The notes beneath the pieces are model-generated. The model was not told where the DNA came from. It saw only the letters and a list, made by a program, of their open reading frames with translations, and ran no database searches. Both the position numbers and the translations under genes were made by a program. From Gaeumannomyces sp. JS-464 (Eukaryota; Ascomycota; Sordariomycetes; Magnaporthales; Magnaporthaceae), in NCBI GenBank assembly GCA_002197995.1, contig NGZR01000002.1, positions 5,084,001 to 5,148,000 on the forward strand: 64,000 nucleotides of DNA. Reading direction: 5' to 3'. Numbering within the stretch: the stretch's first letter is position 1; each line of letters opens with the position of its first letter. Of the stretch, positions 22,113 to 34,557 are shown one piece after another.

Positions 22113-23632
22113 CGCTCAATGGTAGGAGGATGGTCACTAGATGTGGGTCTGTTACGCCGCAAGCTGAGTTGGCAGCTCATTCACCCAGCGCAGCGGCTTC
22201 GGAACCAACTATCGCCACACCTTTTTCCGGTCGGGCAAGATCCCCAAATAATATCCAGGGAGAGAGTCAGGCGAGAAATGCTGGGCGAGTGACAACAGGA
22301 GCGCGTATTTCAAAAGCCCGACTGACTCGAGCGTGCGGTGAATACCAGCTGGAACAGCCCATGAAGCAGACACTTTCACCCGTGCTGGAAGCAGTGGTGG
22401 CAGGATGTTGTGATAAAAGCCGGCCTCGAAGCTATTCGTTGCTGGATGTTCTCGAGCTTTCAGGGGAGGTCCAAGCGGGCGAGCGCAACCGTGGTGAGGG
22501 CAGATGGAAGCAGGCTCTTGGAAGCCTCGGCTGTTTGTGTCCCTGTCCTTGATGCAGTATGCCTCAACCAATCACCATTATCATGCCTGAAAAGCTCTTT
22601 CCCGGCGCTGAGTCAACAAGCGCGTGGCTTTCGCGAGATAGAGAAGGCGGTCGCAGTGCCTGTTGCGGAGGAAGGACAGATACAATTGATACTCGGCTGA
22701 AGGGCAAGGGGGCCAAGGTCGGTGATGATTGAACAAAGACCAGACCCCACCATGGATCCGGGCGCCAGGCTTGGGCATCAGGGAGAGCATAGCGGCCAAT
22801 AAAGCGGCGCCATTCCGCGGCACTGGCCACCCTGTCGCCTGGCGACCCAAATTCAATTGTGAGTGCCCTGGACTGGCTGGTCGCGGGCTGCCCGCCTGAC
22901 GGATCAATGGTTGCGCCAGACGCTGGACACCAAACGCTGGACACCTATCACAACGGCCGCATTGAGCGCCCGCGCAGAGGCTGCCGACCAAAATCAACCC
23001 AACAGCCTCGACCGTCATTGTCAACCCCCCCCTGCACCCTGATGCTGCCAACCCCGCAACACCACCACTTCCTGTTTGCCTGCAACCGCTATTGCCCGAT
23101 CACTTTCCAGTCTCTGCCCACCGCCGGCCGCGCTCCTTTTTGACGTCCTGCTGCATTGCCCGCTGCACCTAGTCCAAGCCGCGGATTGCTTGCCTCGCCT
23201 TGCTGCTCGCTGCCTTGCCTGCTTTTGGTGCCGTGCTTGTTCTCAGGTGGGTGGGCCCTCGCCCCTCTCCAGAGCCTCCCCGTCTTTCGAGCTCCCCAAC
23301 TGAAGCCTAACCTCTCAACCTTGCCCGCCTACCATGCTGGTCTGGTCTCGAGTTCATCTGGCATCAGACTCCACGCGCGGCACCCTGTCCGGTACCTACA
23401 TCTTGCCTCCCTCCGCACGCCCCGTGCCGTCGTCGTCCTTCTCACCAGCATTTTACCCGCCCGTCCTGCACTCCCGCGCCATCCCCGCCAGAGACGTCTG
23501 CTGTCGTTTTATCGCTCGACCTGCCGCTCTCGAAATCGCTTGCCGCCAGACCGCCCAGGCCAGCCACGACGTCCCAAGTGATCGCCTTCGTAGAGTGAGG
23601 GGGCACCTCGCCTACGTCAGACTGTCCGCAAA
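22113..23632. other. Divergent promoter region
   Basis: Separates divergent genes. The last 500 bases before 23633 are C/T-rich, as in fungal leaders. No supported gene. Confidence 0.5.
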
Positions 23633-25785
23633 ATGGTTGAGGCCGACACAAACTCGCCAACATGGAAATTTACACAGTACGTTCCTTGGTCTATTTTTTT
23701 TTTTTTTTTTCGCCCGCCGCGCCGCCGCATCCCCGACCGGCCGCGCACCGGCGCCTCGCACCGCACTGTTCCGCGCTGCACCACGCCGCGCGCGCCGCCC
23801 GCCTTTGCTCCCTTCCAACCTCCCGATATCTCTACTCCTATTGCTCTTGCTTGCATCATTCGTCACGTGAGCACTATCGCTGACCGGACCTCTGCTAGGT
23901 GTTTTGGCGACAAGGGCGACGTTGAGGATATCACGGAAGGCAAGAAGGCACTCCCTCCCCCACGGCCCATCCGGGTCATCCCCGTGCTGCTCTCTGCCCC
24001 TGCTCTGCCCCCGCATCCGGACTGATCCGGTCCGGCGGAGGCGATTCTCTGGCCTCTAGCTGACTGACCTGTATCCGTCTAGCCGATATCATCTCCACCG
24101 TTGAGTTCGACCACACGGGCAACTACCTGGCCACAGGCGACAAGGGAGGAAGAGTTGTGCTCTTCGAGCGCAACGAGACTGTGAGCACGAGCACCACTAG
24201 CCCTTCTCCCGCCAGGCTGGTCCCCTTTCCCGCTGTTGGCGCGCAGCCGAACTCGTTGCTGACGGCTACTGCAGAAGAAAACTTGTGAATACAAATTCCA
24301 CACCGAATTCCAGTCTCACGAGCCGGAGTTTGACTACCTAAAGTCCCTCGAGATCGAGGAAAAGATCAACAAGATAAAGTGGTGTCGCCGACAGAACGCC
24401 TCGCACTACCTGCTGTCCACCAACGACAAGACGATCAAGCTCTGGAAGGTGTTCGAGAAGTCCCTCAAGGTGGTGGCTGAGAACAACCTTTCGCATGACT
24501 TGACCCCAGCCAACATCGCCGGCGGCGGCGGCGCCCCGAGAGCAGCCCCTCACTCTGCGTTCCGGAATGCAAACGACCTGAAGCTCCCCCGCCTCACCCA
24601 CCACGACACCGTCGTCGCCGCCGTCCCACGCCGCACCTACGCCAACGCGCATGCGTACCACATCAACAGCATATCAGTCAACAGTGACGGCGAGACCTTC
24701 ATCAGCAGTGACGATCTCCGCATAAATCTGTGGAACCTGAACATCCAGGAGCAAAGCTTCAACATCGTGGATATCAAGCCTGCGAACATGGAGGAGCTGA
24801 CAGAAGTCATCACCGCCGCCGAGTTTCACCCCATGAGCTGCAACTGGTTCATGTATGCGAGCTCCAAGGGCACCATCAAGCTGGCAGACATGCGCGAGAG
24901 CGCTCTCTGCGACCAACACGCCAAGAGTACGTCTTGTCTTTAGCCGCCATCTTCACGTGTGATTTTATGCTGTGCCACCACGGGTACCGGTTGTGCCATA
25001 TGGGATACTAATCACGACAACCGCTTGGTCCTTGTGCGCGCAGTGTTCGAGCAAGAGGAGGACCCGTCATCACGGTCGTTCTTCTCCGAGATCATCTCGT
25101 CGATATCCGATGTGCGCTTCTCGTACGACGGCCGATACATCTTGTCCCGAGACTACCTGACGGTCAAGATCTGGGATGTCAACATGGAGAGACAGCCAGT
25201 CAAGACGATTCCCATCCACGAGCACCTGCGACCTCGGCTGTGCGACACGTACGAGAACGACAGCATATTCGACAAATTCGAGGTCGTTTTCTCGGGTGAC
25301 GCGAAGAATGTGATGACTGGTAGCTACAACAACAACTTCATGATTTACCCTGCCGACCCAGAGAAGGAAGTGGAGGTTGTCCTACAGGCGGATAAGTCTG
25401 CATTCAAGGCGAAGAAGGTCGGCGTCCCCACGCCCATCAACTCGTCAACCAGCCCGACGGCCAACGGCGGCAAGAAGGGCGGGTCACGCGCCGGCAGCCC
25501 GGCGGGCGGGCAGGGACAGAGGATGAGAAAGGAGACGGACGCGGATCAGATCGACTTCAACAAGAAGATCCTGCATATGAGCTGGCATCCCTTTGAAGAC
25601 AGCATCGCGATTGCTGCTACGAACAATGTGAGTCGTCTGCAAGAGCCTTCCGCGCCAGCTGGTGGCTCGGATATGGCCCCCAACATTTTACTCCCCCTTT
25701 GGCTCTCGTTATCTCGCCTTTGGGTGCTTGAAGCTGACACAGACATACACCCGCATTCCAGCTCTTTGTCTTTTCTGCGCTGTAG
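23633..25785 (+). CDS. CDC55: PP2A B55-type regulatory subunit
   Basis: Six exons: 23633-23676, 23899-23939, 24083-24180, 24275-24926, 25044-25627 and 25762-25785. Together they give 480 residues with no frame problem. Landmarks are [50 protein letters not shown] split over the first exons, then the B55 WD-propeller core ([58 protein letters not shown]). A family-typical last exon encodes only LFVFSAL. The protein targets protein phosphatase 2A to substrates in mitotic exit, septation and polarity. Intron 2 starts with GC (AAG|GCAAGA). Intron 1 holds a run of about 17 T. Confidence 0.95.
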
Positions 25786-27784
25786 AAGGCTAGATGCTCT
25801 GGGGCGGGTGGCGCATTCGGGATATTGGGCGGAAATCGGGTCGTCTTTTCTTCCTTTTTTTCTCTCTCGGAATTATACAGCCTCGGACATCCGAAGAATA
25901 ACAGGGGGAGGGCTCTTTTCTTTCCCCGGCGCGCCCGGGTCCAACGTGTTGAGGGGGGTGAATAGGAGGGGGTTCCGGAGATGTGAAGATGGTTATCGCA
26001 AAAGAGTGTCTCTTCCCGCCAGAGACCTCTTGTTCAGATTCACCCTCCTACAGTCGTCTCGTCAGAGCAGAGGCGGCGGTGGACGCAGCGGGGCCTGATT
26101 TGATGAGACTGTGGCATAATTGGAGGTATGACACCAAGGTCTCTTGTCCAGGCTGCTGTAGGGTCTACCACGCATGGGGTGACGGAGTGCTCCGGCACCA
26201 ACGTTTGGGCTCAGGAAAGTATGGGTGCTCGGCATCAGCATCAAGCATTGAACGGTCTAGACAGCAAAGGTGTCTGCTCAAGGAGTACGGCAAGACAAAA
26301 ATCAACAATGTAGCTTGCTCATCAGCTCAAAAGCCATCTACTTGGATGCGGAGATGAAGGTCGGGCCATGAAATGGATTGCGGAGAGAGTCGCTGGTATA
26401 CCTCTGATGATGGATGCGTGATTCACAAGGCTGGCTGGGATCGAAACATGGGCAGGCGGGGGCGGACATCCATATGTAAGTTGGATAAACTTCTCTCCCG
26501 AGCCTTGGCTCTGTGGGTGGACGTGCGGATAGGTACCTAGAGGTAGGTATCTCTAGGCAGGTATGCAGGTGGTCCCATCATCTAAAATTGGAACGGAAGA
26601 AACCAAAGACCAAGATCCGCCTATGCGAGCCGCGGCGGCATTTGCCTACCTACTTGTAGAGAGATTTGCAGATGCCATATACAGGTCTGTCCCTCGTTCT
26701 ATACTTGATGTTAGGATGAAAGGCAGGGATTTGGAGATGATGACATATTGGATACGTGGCGTCTGTCAGATATGTCAGAAGTCGCAGGAGATTAAGCCGA
26801 CAGATTTTGAAAAGCCACAGACAACACCGGGGCCTTTTGACACCATCCCCCACCGCGCTAATCTATCACTACAGGTCCTCAGGTACCGGGAAAAGAAGGT
26901 CTCGGCTGCTGATGCAGTGCCGACCACAGCTGCTTCCCAGGAGCAGTGGGACATGGATATACAACGTCACATACATACCCAAAGCCCCCGGGGTAGGTAG
27001 TATCACGGGCAGGGCCTAGGTAGTATTGCCGGAGCCCTTCGCAAGGAGGATGTGCGGCGACTGCCCATTTCGGGTCAACTTAGACCTGGGCACCTGGGGG
27101 TCATCGCTTCGCACTTCGAAAGGCGCGCTTGCTTATATATGCCTTGGTCCTGAGCCCTTGGTCTCCCTTGCCACCTGGGCGGACAAACTGGCGCGCAATT
27201 CACACACGAGTCGCTCTCGTCGAACCCACCCTGTCCCCGCTTCGGGAATGCGCCTGGACGGGCTTGTTGCAGCACCGCACGACCAAGACGACCGAGATCG
27301 TACATAATATTCCGATTCCTGCAGCAGCGACCACACTCGACTTCCTTGGGCTGCTCCTGCTCCATTCACCAGAGCCCCAGCCTTGCCGACCTCTGCAGAC
27401 CAGCCCGGCCGTGACTCTGATTTGACCGACCAGCAAAGTGCAGAAGCCAACCATATTTTCCGACACGCATCGACAACCTGGAAACGAGAACGGCACATCT
27501 ACTACGAACGCATCGCTTCCGGCCTCGAAATCGCAAAAGTACACACACCCACACCCCCCACGCAGCGCCGCTGCCGAGCTCTCGACACGCTGTGATTGGT
27601 CGCAGAACCTGCCAGCCCCTGGCTACAGCAAGCCCGCGCGAAGGAAGCTCGCTTGGCCTCCCACCCCCTCCCTCCCTTCCCTCCCGCCGCGGCGCTGCAT
27701 TGCACTGCACCGCACCGCGCTGCGCTGCATTGCCAGGCCCAGACCAAATCCAAGCAAGCCGGGCCAGCGTCGCCATCCTCCTCC
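25786..27784. other. 2 kb intergenic region
   Basis: 3' flank of the B55 gene and promoter of the nucleotide-sugar transporter gene. TAGGTA/TACCTA words cluster at 26531-26570 and 26990-27030. The last 500 bases are C-rich leader-like sequence. The 145-codon open frame at 26563-27000 has no domain and no usual codon bias. Confidence 0.45.
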
Positions 27785-29144
27785 ATGACCACCCACTCCA
27801 ATGCCCGCCGCCGCCTTACTCTGCAAAAAACCCACCAAAATGCGTTGCCCAAGGCTCCCCCCGCCCCGCGCGTAATCAACGCCGCGCCCCTACTCGAGAA
27901 GGCCGAGAGATACGGCATCGACGACGACCGCCCCATGTATTCGCGTGCCATGGCCCTCGCGGGCCGCATTTTCATCGAGACCATCCCGCAATGGCTCGCC
28001 GTCGGGGCTATGCTGAGCCTCATCTTTGGCGGCTGCTGCTCAAACGTCTTCGCGCTCGAGGCCATCATCAAAGTTGAGCCGGCCAGCGGTATGACGGGGG
28101 TCCCGCCCCTCCCCCTTCGTGCCCGGCCTGCAGGAGACGTGACGCGCTGACCTTGGAATCCAACCCGCCCCCCGCGCGCTTCATAGGAACCCTCCTGACC
28201 TTTGTCCAGTTCCTCTTCGTCGCCGTCACCGGCTACGTCTCGCAGTTCGACCCCAGCAGGCCGCCCTTCTTCGTCAAGCCCAACAAAGTGCCGATCCGGC
28301 GCTGGCTGATCAACATTGTGCTGTTCTTCAGCATCAACGTGCTCAATAACCACGCCTTCAGCTACGACATCTCGGTCCCTGTGCACATCATCCTCCGTTC
28401 CGGCGGCAGCATCACTACCATGATCGCCGGCTTCCTTTACGGGAAGCGATACCCGCGCATACAGGTCATTGCCGTCATCCTCCTGACCATCGGCGTCGTG
28501 ACGGCTGCCTGGTCCGACTCGCAGACTAAGAGCGCCGCCCAGACGGAGGCACACGCCGGGGGCAGCCGCAGCTTCAACATTGGACTGGCCATTCTCTTCA
28601 TGGCCCAGGTCATGTCGGCCATCATGGGCCTTTACACGGAGGAGACGTACCGCCAGTACGGCCCGCAGTGGAAGGAGAACTTGTTCTACTCGCACGTCCT
28701 GTCGCTGCCGCTGTTCATCCCCTTTATGCCATCGCTGGTGCGGCAGCTCATGAAGCTAGCGGCCAGCGAGCCGCTGTCGCTCCCGTTGGGGCGCCTCCTG
28801 GACTCGGATGCGGCGGCCAACATCCCGGCGCACGTGCAGAAGAGCCTCGAGCGGATCCACATACCGAGCCAGCTGGCGTTTCTCGTGCTCAACGTCCTCA
28901 CGCAATATGCGTGCATCCGCGGTGTTAATCTGCTGGCCGCCGCATCGTCGGCCTGACGGTGACTATCGTGCTTAACATCCGGAAGCTGGTCAGTCTCCTG
29001 CTCAGCATCTGGTTATTCGGCAACCGGCTGGCGCCGGGCACGCTGGTCGGTGCCGTCGTCGTCTTCGCCTCAGGTGCGCTGTACTCGATGGGGGCAAAAC
29101 ATACAGCAACCCACCGGCGCGGCAGAGGGCGGCTAGCCAGATAA
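27785..29144 (+). CDS. YEA4/SLC35B4-like nucleotide-sugar transporter (one frameshift)
   Basis: Exon 1 is 27785-28088 and exon 2 begins at 28187 (98-bp intron, phase 1, GTATGA...ATAG). About 420 residues make a ten-helix carrier of the UAA/SLC35B group. Signature blocks include FIETIPQWLAVGAMLSLIFGGCCSNV, the NNHAFSYDISVPVHIILRSGG motif and GFLYGKRYPRIQ. YEA4 relatives move UDP-GlcNAc (or UDP-xylose in animals) into the ER/Golgi lumen for glycan and chitin-related synthesis. The main frame stops at about 28955, but the last two helices (VTIVLNIRKLVSLLLSIWLFGNRL, LVGAVVVFASGALYSMG) continue one frame over to 29144. One missing base is inferred. Substrate is by family only. Confidence 0.85.
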
Positions 29145-30270
29145 AGGCCGGCTAGTGGAAGCCTTACCGCAATTATTAGACTATTTTGGTCCGACAACAA
29201 CATTAGCAATATCGGCAGCAGCATCGAGGGCGAATGCTAGCTAGTCTGCCCGGCCCCGAGTGGCGTGAGGTGGCTTATGGGTATGTGTATATACGGATAT
29301 GAATCATCCGCCTCAGCGCTAGGTTACAACACTCGTACGGGTTGACAGCGTAGAGCTCCCATGCGCAACGCGCACATGAAATGTGTCTCGATCCTGTGCC
29401 CGGAGGTGCTGCTTGTCGGTGTATATGGACTCGCCCTGCCGACTGTCTTGCTAGCATTCCCTTTGAGGCAGCTTTGCAGATCCTCAGAACCGTTCTAGCT
29501 CCACGCGTTCGTCTTGACCATCACACCGGAAGGCTTCGGATCTCACGACGATTGCGGGCAAGTTGACGGGGAAAGACTTGAGAACCCTCTTCTCGTGCCG
29601 TGGCGGAGTGGAAGCAACTGCCTTTGTGCCTCCGTACATAACCGGCTGCCGTCACATGTCAACAGGTGCACCAGCTGACCGGACCCTACATCACCCGACC
29701 GTTTGGGTGGCCGCACAGGTGCCGGGCGGCTCCAGCTCGCAGGGATCAGCTACGCGGAGCTCGCCGCTAGGGCTGTCTGTGCCACCAGCCGCAGGAGGAC
29801 CTGGCGGGCGGCGCCCCAGTCAAACCCGCAGCCAAGGGGAAACGTAACCTTGGAAATCCTGCTGTGCAACCGCCGTACGTTAGCGCTGTGGGACCGCCCC
29901 AGCCGCCCGCCTCAAGCCCCTCCCGGCGCTGATTGACAGCGTTCCTCTGAAAAGCTCTAGGCTCCATGTGAAACTAACTTTGGTCGCGGCCACCAACCCT
30001 CGCCAGGAACACCCCGATCGATGCCCGCTCGATACTAAAGCCACAGGTAGGTGTACACAGCAATCTGCCTGCCGCCCATCTAGCTTCATGTTTTTATCTA
30101 CCAAGCTAACCAAACGTTCTAGAAAAACCAAATGACGCCCCCAGAGTCTTGCAAGAATCCACCATCGGATGTATAAGTCTCAAATTCTATACACGCACCC
30201 CGCTCTGAACCGCTCGTTGTTTGCCGCTGAATAAGAGCGGAATTGGCTCTCGGCCTGGAGCGTTGGCACC
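29145..30270. other. Intergenic upstream of AMP deaminase
   Basis: 3' flank of the transporter gene and promoter/leader of AMP deaminase. No supported gene. Confidence 0.4.
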
Positions 30271-33200
30271 ATGGCTGGTGAGTCCAGTCTCTTTGTTGCT
30301 ACCCCCTCCGCCTGGTCCTGCCTGGGCTCAAGCGACCGAGGCTGTCCCAGCCGAACCATGAAGCCAATCTGACGTGCGCCCCTGTGTTTGTTCTGCACCT
30401 ACCCGTTCGCCTGCGCAGACCATATTATCCCCGACGACCCGTTATCGGGTCCCAACTCGTCCAAGCTGCCATCTACACAGATGCCCTCGGACGAGTTTTC
30501 AGACGATGCCGACGAGGACAACCTGGCGCAGGATGGTGTTGGGTCGGACAATGAGTCAGAAGCGGGTGCTGGGCACGACCAGGACCGCGAGGGGGCGACG
30601 ATGAGGCCGACCTGGAGATCGGCATGCTGGCTCGTGACAAGCAGAGGAAGACCACCTTCTATGACCCTGTTGCGGAGCGCCACATGTCGCAGACCGACGC
30701 CAAGCTCTTCTATCAGCGGAGCCAGCGCGAGCGACAGAAGGCCGGCAGCGGCACCCCATGGGGAGAGGGTAGTCCCGTTATCGCAGGGCGTGCGGGTCCG
30801 GCCCTAGATGAGCTGACCCACGGGCCGCTGCCGCCGTCGTACGACCTGACGTCGAGCCCCTCTCTGCACGGCGTCGCCTCTGGCTCTGACGCGGGGACTA
30901 AGCGAGACAGCGGCTTCTTCCCTCTAGACGGCCTCCGCAGCTACGGCAGCCACACCCAGGTCAACCAACTTGCGGCACAGTTGGCCGGGCTCGGATCGGC
31001 CAGGTCCTTTGCCCCTGAAGGCCGGTCCAGCAACACCAGCGTCCCGGTCGTGCCGGGAGTCAACGCGCCCGCCGGCATTGGAAGCACCACATTCACCGAC
31101 GCCGATCCCCAGGTCACGGCCGAGCTGGCCTCGATATTCAAGAGTGTCAAGAGCATCCTCGATCTCCGGCACAAGTACCTGGGTCTTTCGCTGCAGCGAC
31201 CAGGTGACAATCCCAAGGATGATCCGAGCTGGAATATCTACCCGCCGCCCCCGGAGCCGGCTTGGATCGAGGCCCGGGAGAAGGCTGCGGGCGGGTCACA
31301 GCCGGCTAATAGCGTGGGCAATAGTCTGGCAAACAGCATGGTGCTGGGCGCTGAGCCCGAGGCGCCCAAGCATGCCAGGAAGCGTAAGCCAGGCCAGGAA
31401 ATCGGCGAGGATTTCGTGCTGGAGGAGGCACTTTCGGTACCGGGCGCGTGCGACATGAGCTTCCGACTCGACGAGAACAGCGTGTACCAGGTTTTTGATG
31501 GCCCCAAAGCAGAGGAGACGGATCAGCCGGCGGTGAGGGTCCCCACGCTACGCGAGTTCTACATTGATCTAGACAAGATCCTGTCGGTCGCCGCCGACGG
31601 CCCGAGCAAGAGCTTCGCGTATCGGCGGCTCCAGTACCTCGAGGGCAAGTTCCGCCTGTACACTCTCCTCAACGAGTACCAGGAGACGGCAGACAGCAAG
31701 CGGGTGCCGCACCGCGACTTCTACAACGTGAGAAAGGTGGACACCCACGTCCACCACTCGGCCTGCATGAACCAGAAGCACCTGTTGCGCTTCATAAAGA
31801 GCAAGATGAAGAAGTGCCCGGACGAGGTGGTGCTCTTTCGCGACGGCAAGCACCTCACGCTGGCCGAGGTGTTTGACAGCATCAACCTGACCGCCTACGA
31901 CCTGAGTATCGACACGCTGGATATGCATGCGCACACAGACTCGTTCCATCGCTTTGACAAGTTCAACCTCAAGTACAACCCGATTGGGGAGTCCCGGCTC
32001 CGCACCATCTTCCTCAAGACGGACAACACCATCAATGGCCGGTACCTGGCCGAGATCACAAAGGAAGTGATCGCGGATCTGGAGTCGAGCAAGTACCAGA
32101 TGGTCGAGTGGCGCATCTCCATCTATGGCAGGTCACTCGACGAGTGGGACAAGCTGGCGGCGTGGGTGGTGGACCACAAGCTCTTCTCGCACAACGTGCG
32201 CTGGCTCATCCAGATCCCGCGCCTGTACGACGTGTACAAGGCCAGCGGCATGATGGACAACTTTGAGCAGGTGATCCGGAACCTCTTCCAGCCCCTGTTT
32301 GAAGTGTCGAGGGACCCCAGAGCCACCCCAAGCTGCACGTGTTCTTGCAGCGTGTCATCGGTCTCGACAGTGTCGACGACGAGAGCAAGGTGGAGCGGCG
32401 GCTCTTCAAGAAGTTCCCCGTGCCCCGGGTTTGGGATTCCAAGCAGAACCCGCCATACAGCTATTGGATCTACTACCTCTTCGCCAACATGTCGTCGCTC
32501 AACGTCCTGCGGCAGAAGCGCGGGTTCAACACGTTCGTGCTGCGGCCGCACTGCGGTGAGGCTGGCGACAGCGAGCACCTGGCCGTGGCCGCGCTCTGCT
32601 GCCACAGCATCAGTCACGGGCTGCTGCTTCGCAAGGTACCGATCCTGCAGTACGTCTATTATCTGGACCAGATCGGCATCGCCATGTCGCCGCTGAGCAA
32701 CAACGCGCTGTTCCTGGCCTACGAGCGGAACCCGTTCCACCAGTATTTCAAACGCGGGCTCAACGTGTCGCTCTCCACCGACGACCCGCTGCAGTTCGCC
32801 TTCACCAAGGAGCCCCTGATTGAGGAGTACGCTGTTGCGGCGCAGATCTACAAGCTCAGCTCGGTCGACATGTGCGAGCTGGCCAAGAACTCGGTCAAGC
32901 AGAGCGGCTACGAGCAGTCCATCAAGGAACAGTGGCTCGGCTCCGAGTTCAACCAGCCGGGGGCTCGTGGCAATAATATGGTCAAGACCAACGTACCTGA
33001 CAGGAGGGAAGAGTTTAGATATCAAACCCTGCTCGAGGAGCAGCAGATGTAAGTTTCTCAAACGAGAGCCCAGCCTTCTTTGATCACCTGCCCCTGGAGA
33101 TGGAGGAAAAATGGGCCGCTCTAACCAGGGATCGCTGAACGCCGAGCAGGGTGGAAAAGTATGCCTCATACACTATAGATGCGAATGGCGCGGTTGTTGC

Positions 33201-33603
33201 GCCTGACGCCGGTGTCAAGGAGACGCCGCCAGAGGCCCAGCAGCTGTCGCACAAGCTTTCGCCGCCCCTCAAGGCGTCCGGCGGAGGACAAGGCCAGACC
33301 GATCAGGATGTGGTGGGAGGCGGCGGCGGCGTCGGCGCGGCGCCAGCGCCAAGCCGCGGCAAGGCCCCGCACGGCCCTACTGTGTCCTCGCCGCCAGTGG
33401 TTGGAGTCCGCGAGGGAACCGTGGCGACCCCTTCCTGGCCAGCAGACGGGACGGCCCAAGACCTGCACATATCGGGCAGCCAGCCGAGGGTCTTCCCCGG
33501 CGTCGTGGCTAGAAGCCAGACGCGGGGAGGGACCAGACAGAGTTCGATGCACGAGTCTGACGATTCGGGACCGGCGGCAGCGGGAAGGGCCCCGAGAGGA
33601 TAG
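30271..33603 (+). CDS. AMD1: AMP deaminase (two frameshifts)
   Basis: Exon 1 is only 7 nt (30271-30277, ATGGCTG). Exon 2 is 30419-33048 and exon 3 is 33150-33603; about 1,030 residues in total. The enzyme deaminates AMP to IMP and balances adenylate and guanylate pools. The metal-binding signature [21 protein letters not shown] begins near 31736, and the catalytic [21 protein letters not shown] lies near 32770. The N-terminus is acidic and disordered, and the C-terminal ~150 residues are Gly/Pro-rich, longer than in yeast. Two bases are apparently missing: one from the G run near 30597 (then reading [17 protein letters not shown]) and one near 32320 (then reading [16 protein letters not shown]). 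Both shifts lie inside otherwise clean conserved sequence, so sequence error is the likely reason. Confidence 0.95.
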
Positions 33604-34557
33604 GGGGCTATGATTTTAGAGCCGATCGAAGGCTATACCGTGCTATTTGACATTGGAGACATTTCAAAATTGCGTTGTTTTTTTCTTCTTTTTTCTTCTT
33701 CTTTTCATGGGATGGATAGAGGAATTGATAGGGGAAATGTAGCGGGCGAGTAGCTAAGTTCAACGAGAAATAGGTAAAAGGACGAGGTAGCGAGATCAGG
33801 TGAGAGATAAATCTAAGTTCGTGCCGGATAAAATAGCAGCGCCTCGTGAGCTGCCCCTGAGGGGCCTAGACAGAGGTACATCTCCGCCCTATCTGCTTTG
33901 TGATAGCTTGTGAGGTAACTCGGGCACATATAGCCAAGGCAATGCGATCATGGTCTGGTGCTCGTAAAAGGGATCAAAATTGACACTAACAACTTAGCCC
34001 TTCGCCGAGATGCCGCAATCAAAATCCCACCCATGTCTGACAACGTCACGGCCCACCCGCGCCCCCACAGAGATCCCAAAACCTGTGGATTAGCTAATCC
34101 AACCAACGCCGCTCCCAGGTCGGGTGGCTGTGGGTTGCCCTGCTCCAGCCGCTCGCTCTCCTTGCTTGATCAGAACAGGCAAGCCAGCCGAGCCCGACCC
34201 CAGCCACGGCGGGAGGAGAAAGCCCAGAACTTGGAGCGAGAGCGAGTGAGCCAGTGCGTGCCCACACCCAACCTCACAGGCCAAGTCGTGCAGCGCTGCT
34301 TTGTGTGTGTGCGTGCCGTGCGTGTGTGTAGTGTGTGCAGTGTGTGCAGTGTGTGTGCTGAAGCCGAAGCCAGCCAGGGCTGCGTGCGAGACGCAAGCAA
34401 GCAACCAAGCAAGCAGCAACCGGCCCCATCGCCGTCGACCACCAAACACTGCAATCCCACCCCTCCACCCCCCCATCTCCAGCCTCCGTGCCTGCCCGAC
34501 CGAACACGGCGCGGATTCGAGAGACGCTGTTCAGACCGACACACGCCTCGGCCCAAC
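33604..34557. other. Intergenic between AMP deaminase and SLA1
   Basis: T-rich 3' flank (TTTTTTTCTTCTTTTTTCTTC-like near 33678), then a G/T-rich and C-rich leader for SLA1. No supported gene. Confidence 0.45.
34301..34361. repeat. GT-rich microsatellite in the SLA1 leader
   Basis: Imperfect (GT)n array in which an AGTGTGTGC unit recurs three times, about 200 bp before the SLA1 start codon. Confidence 0.8.

Noticed and set aside
27502..28695. 397-codon minus-strand frame
   Set aside because: Antisense to the transporter gene; no domain, while the plus strand shows the SLC35 signatures.
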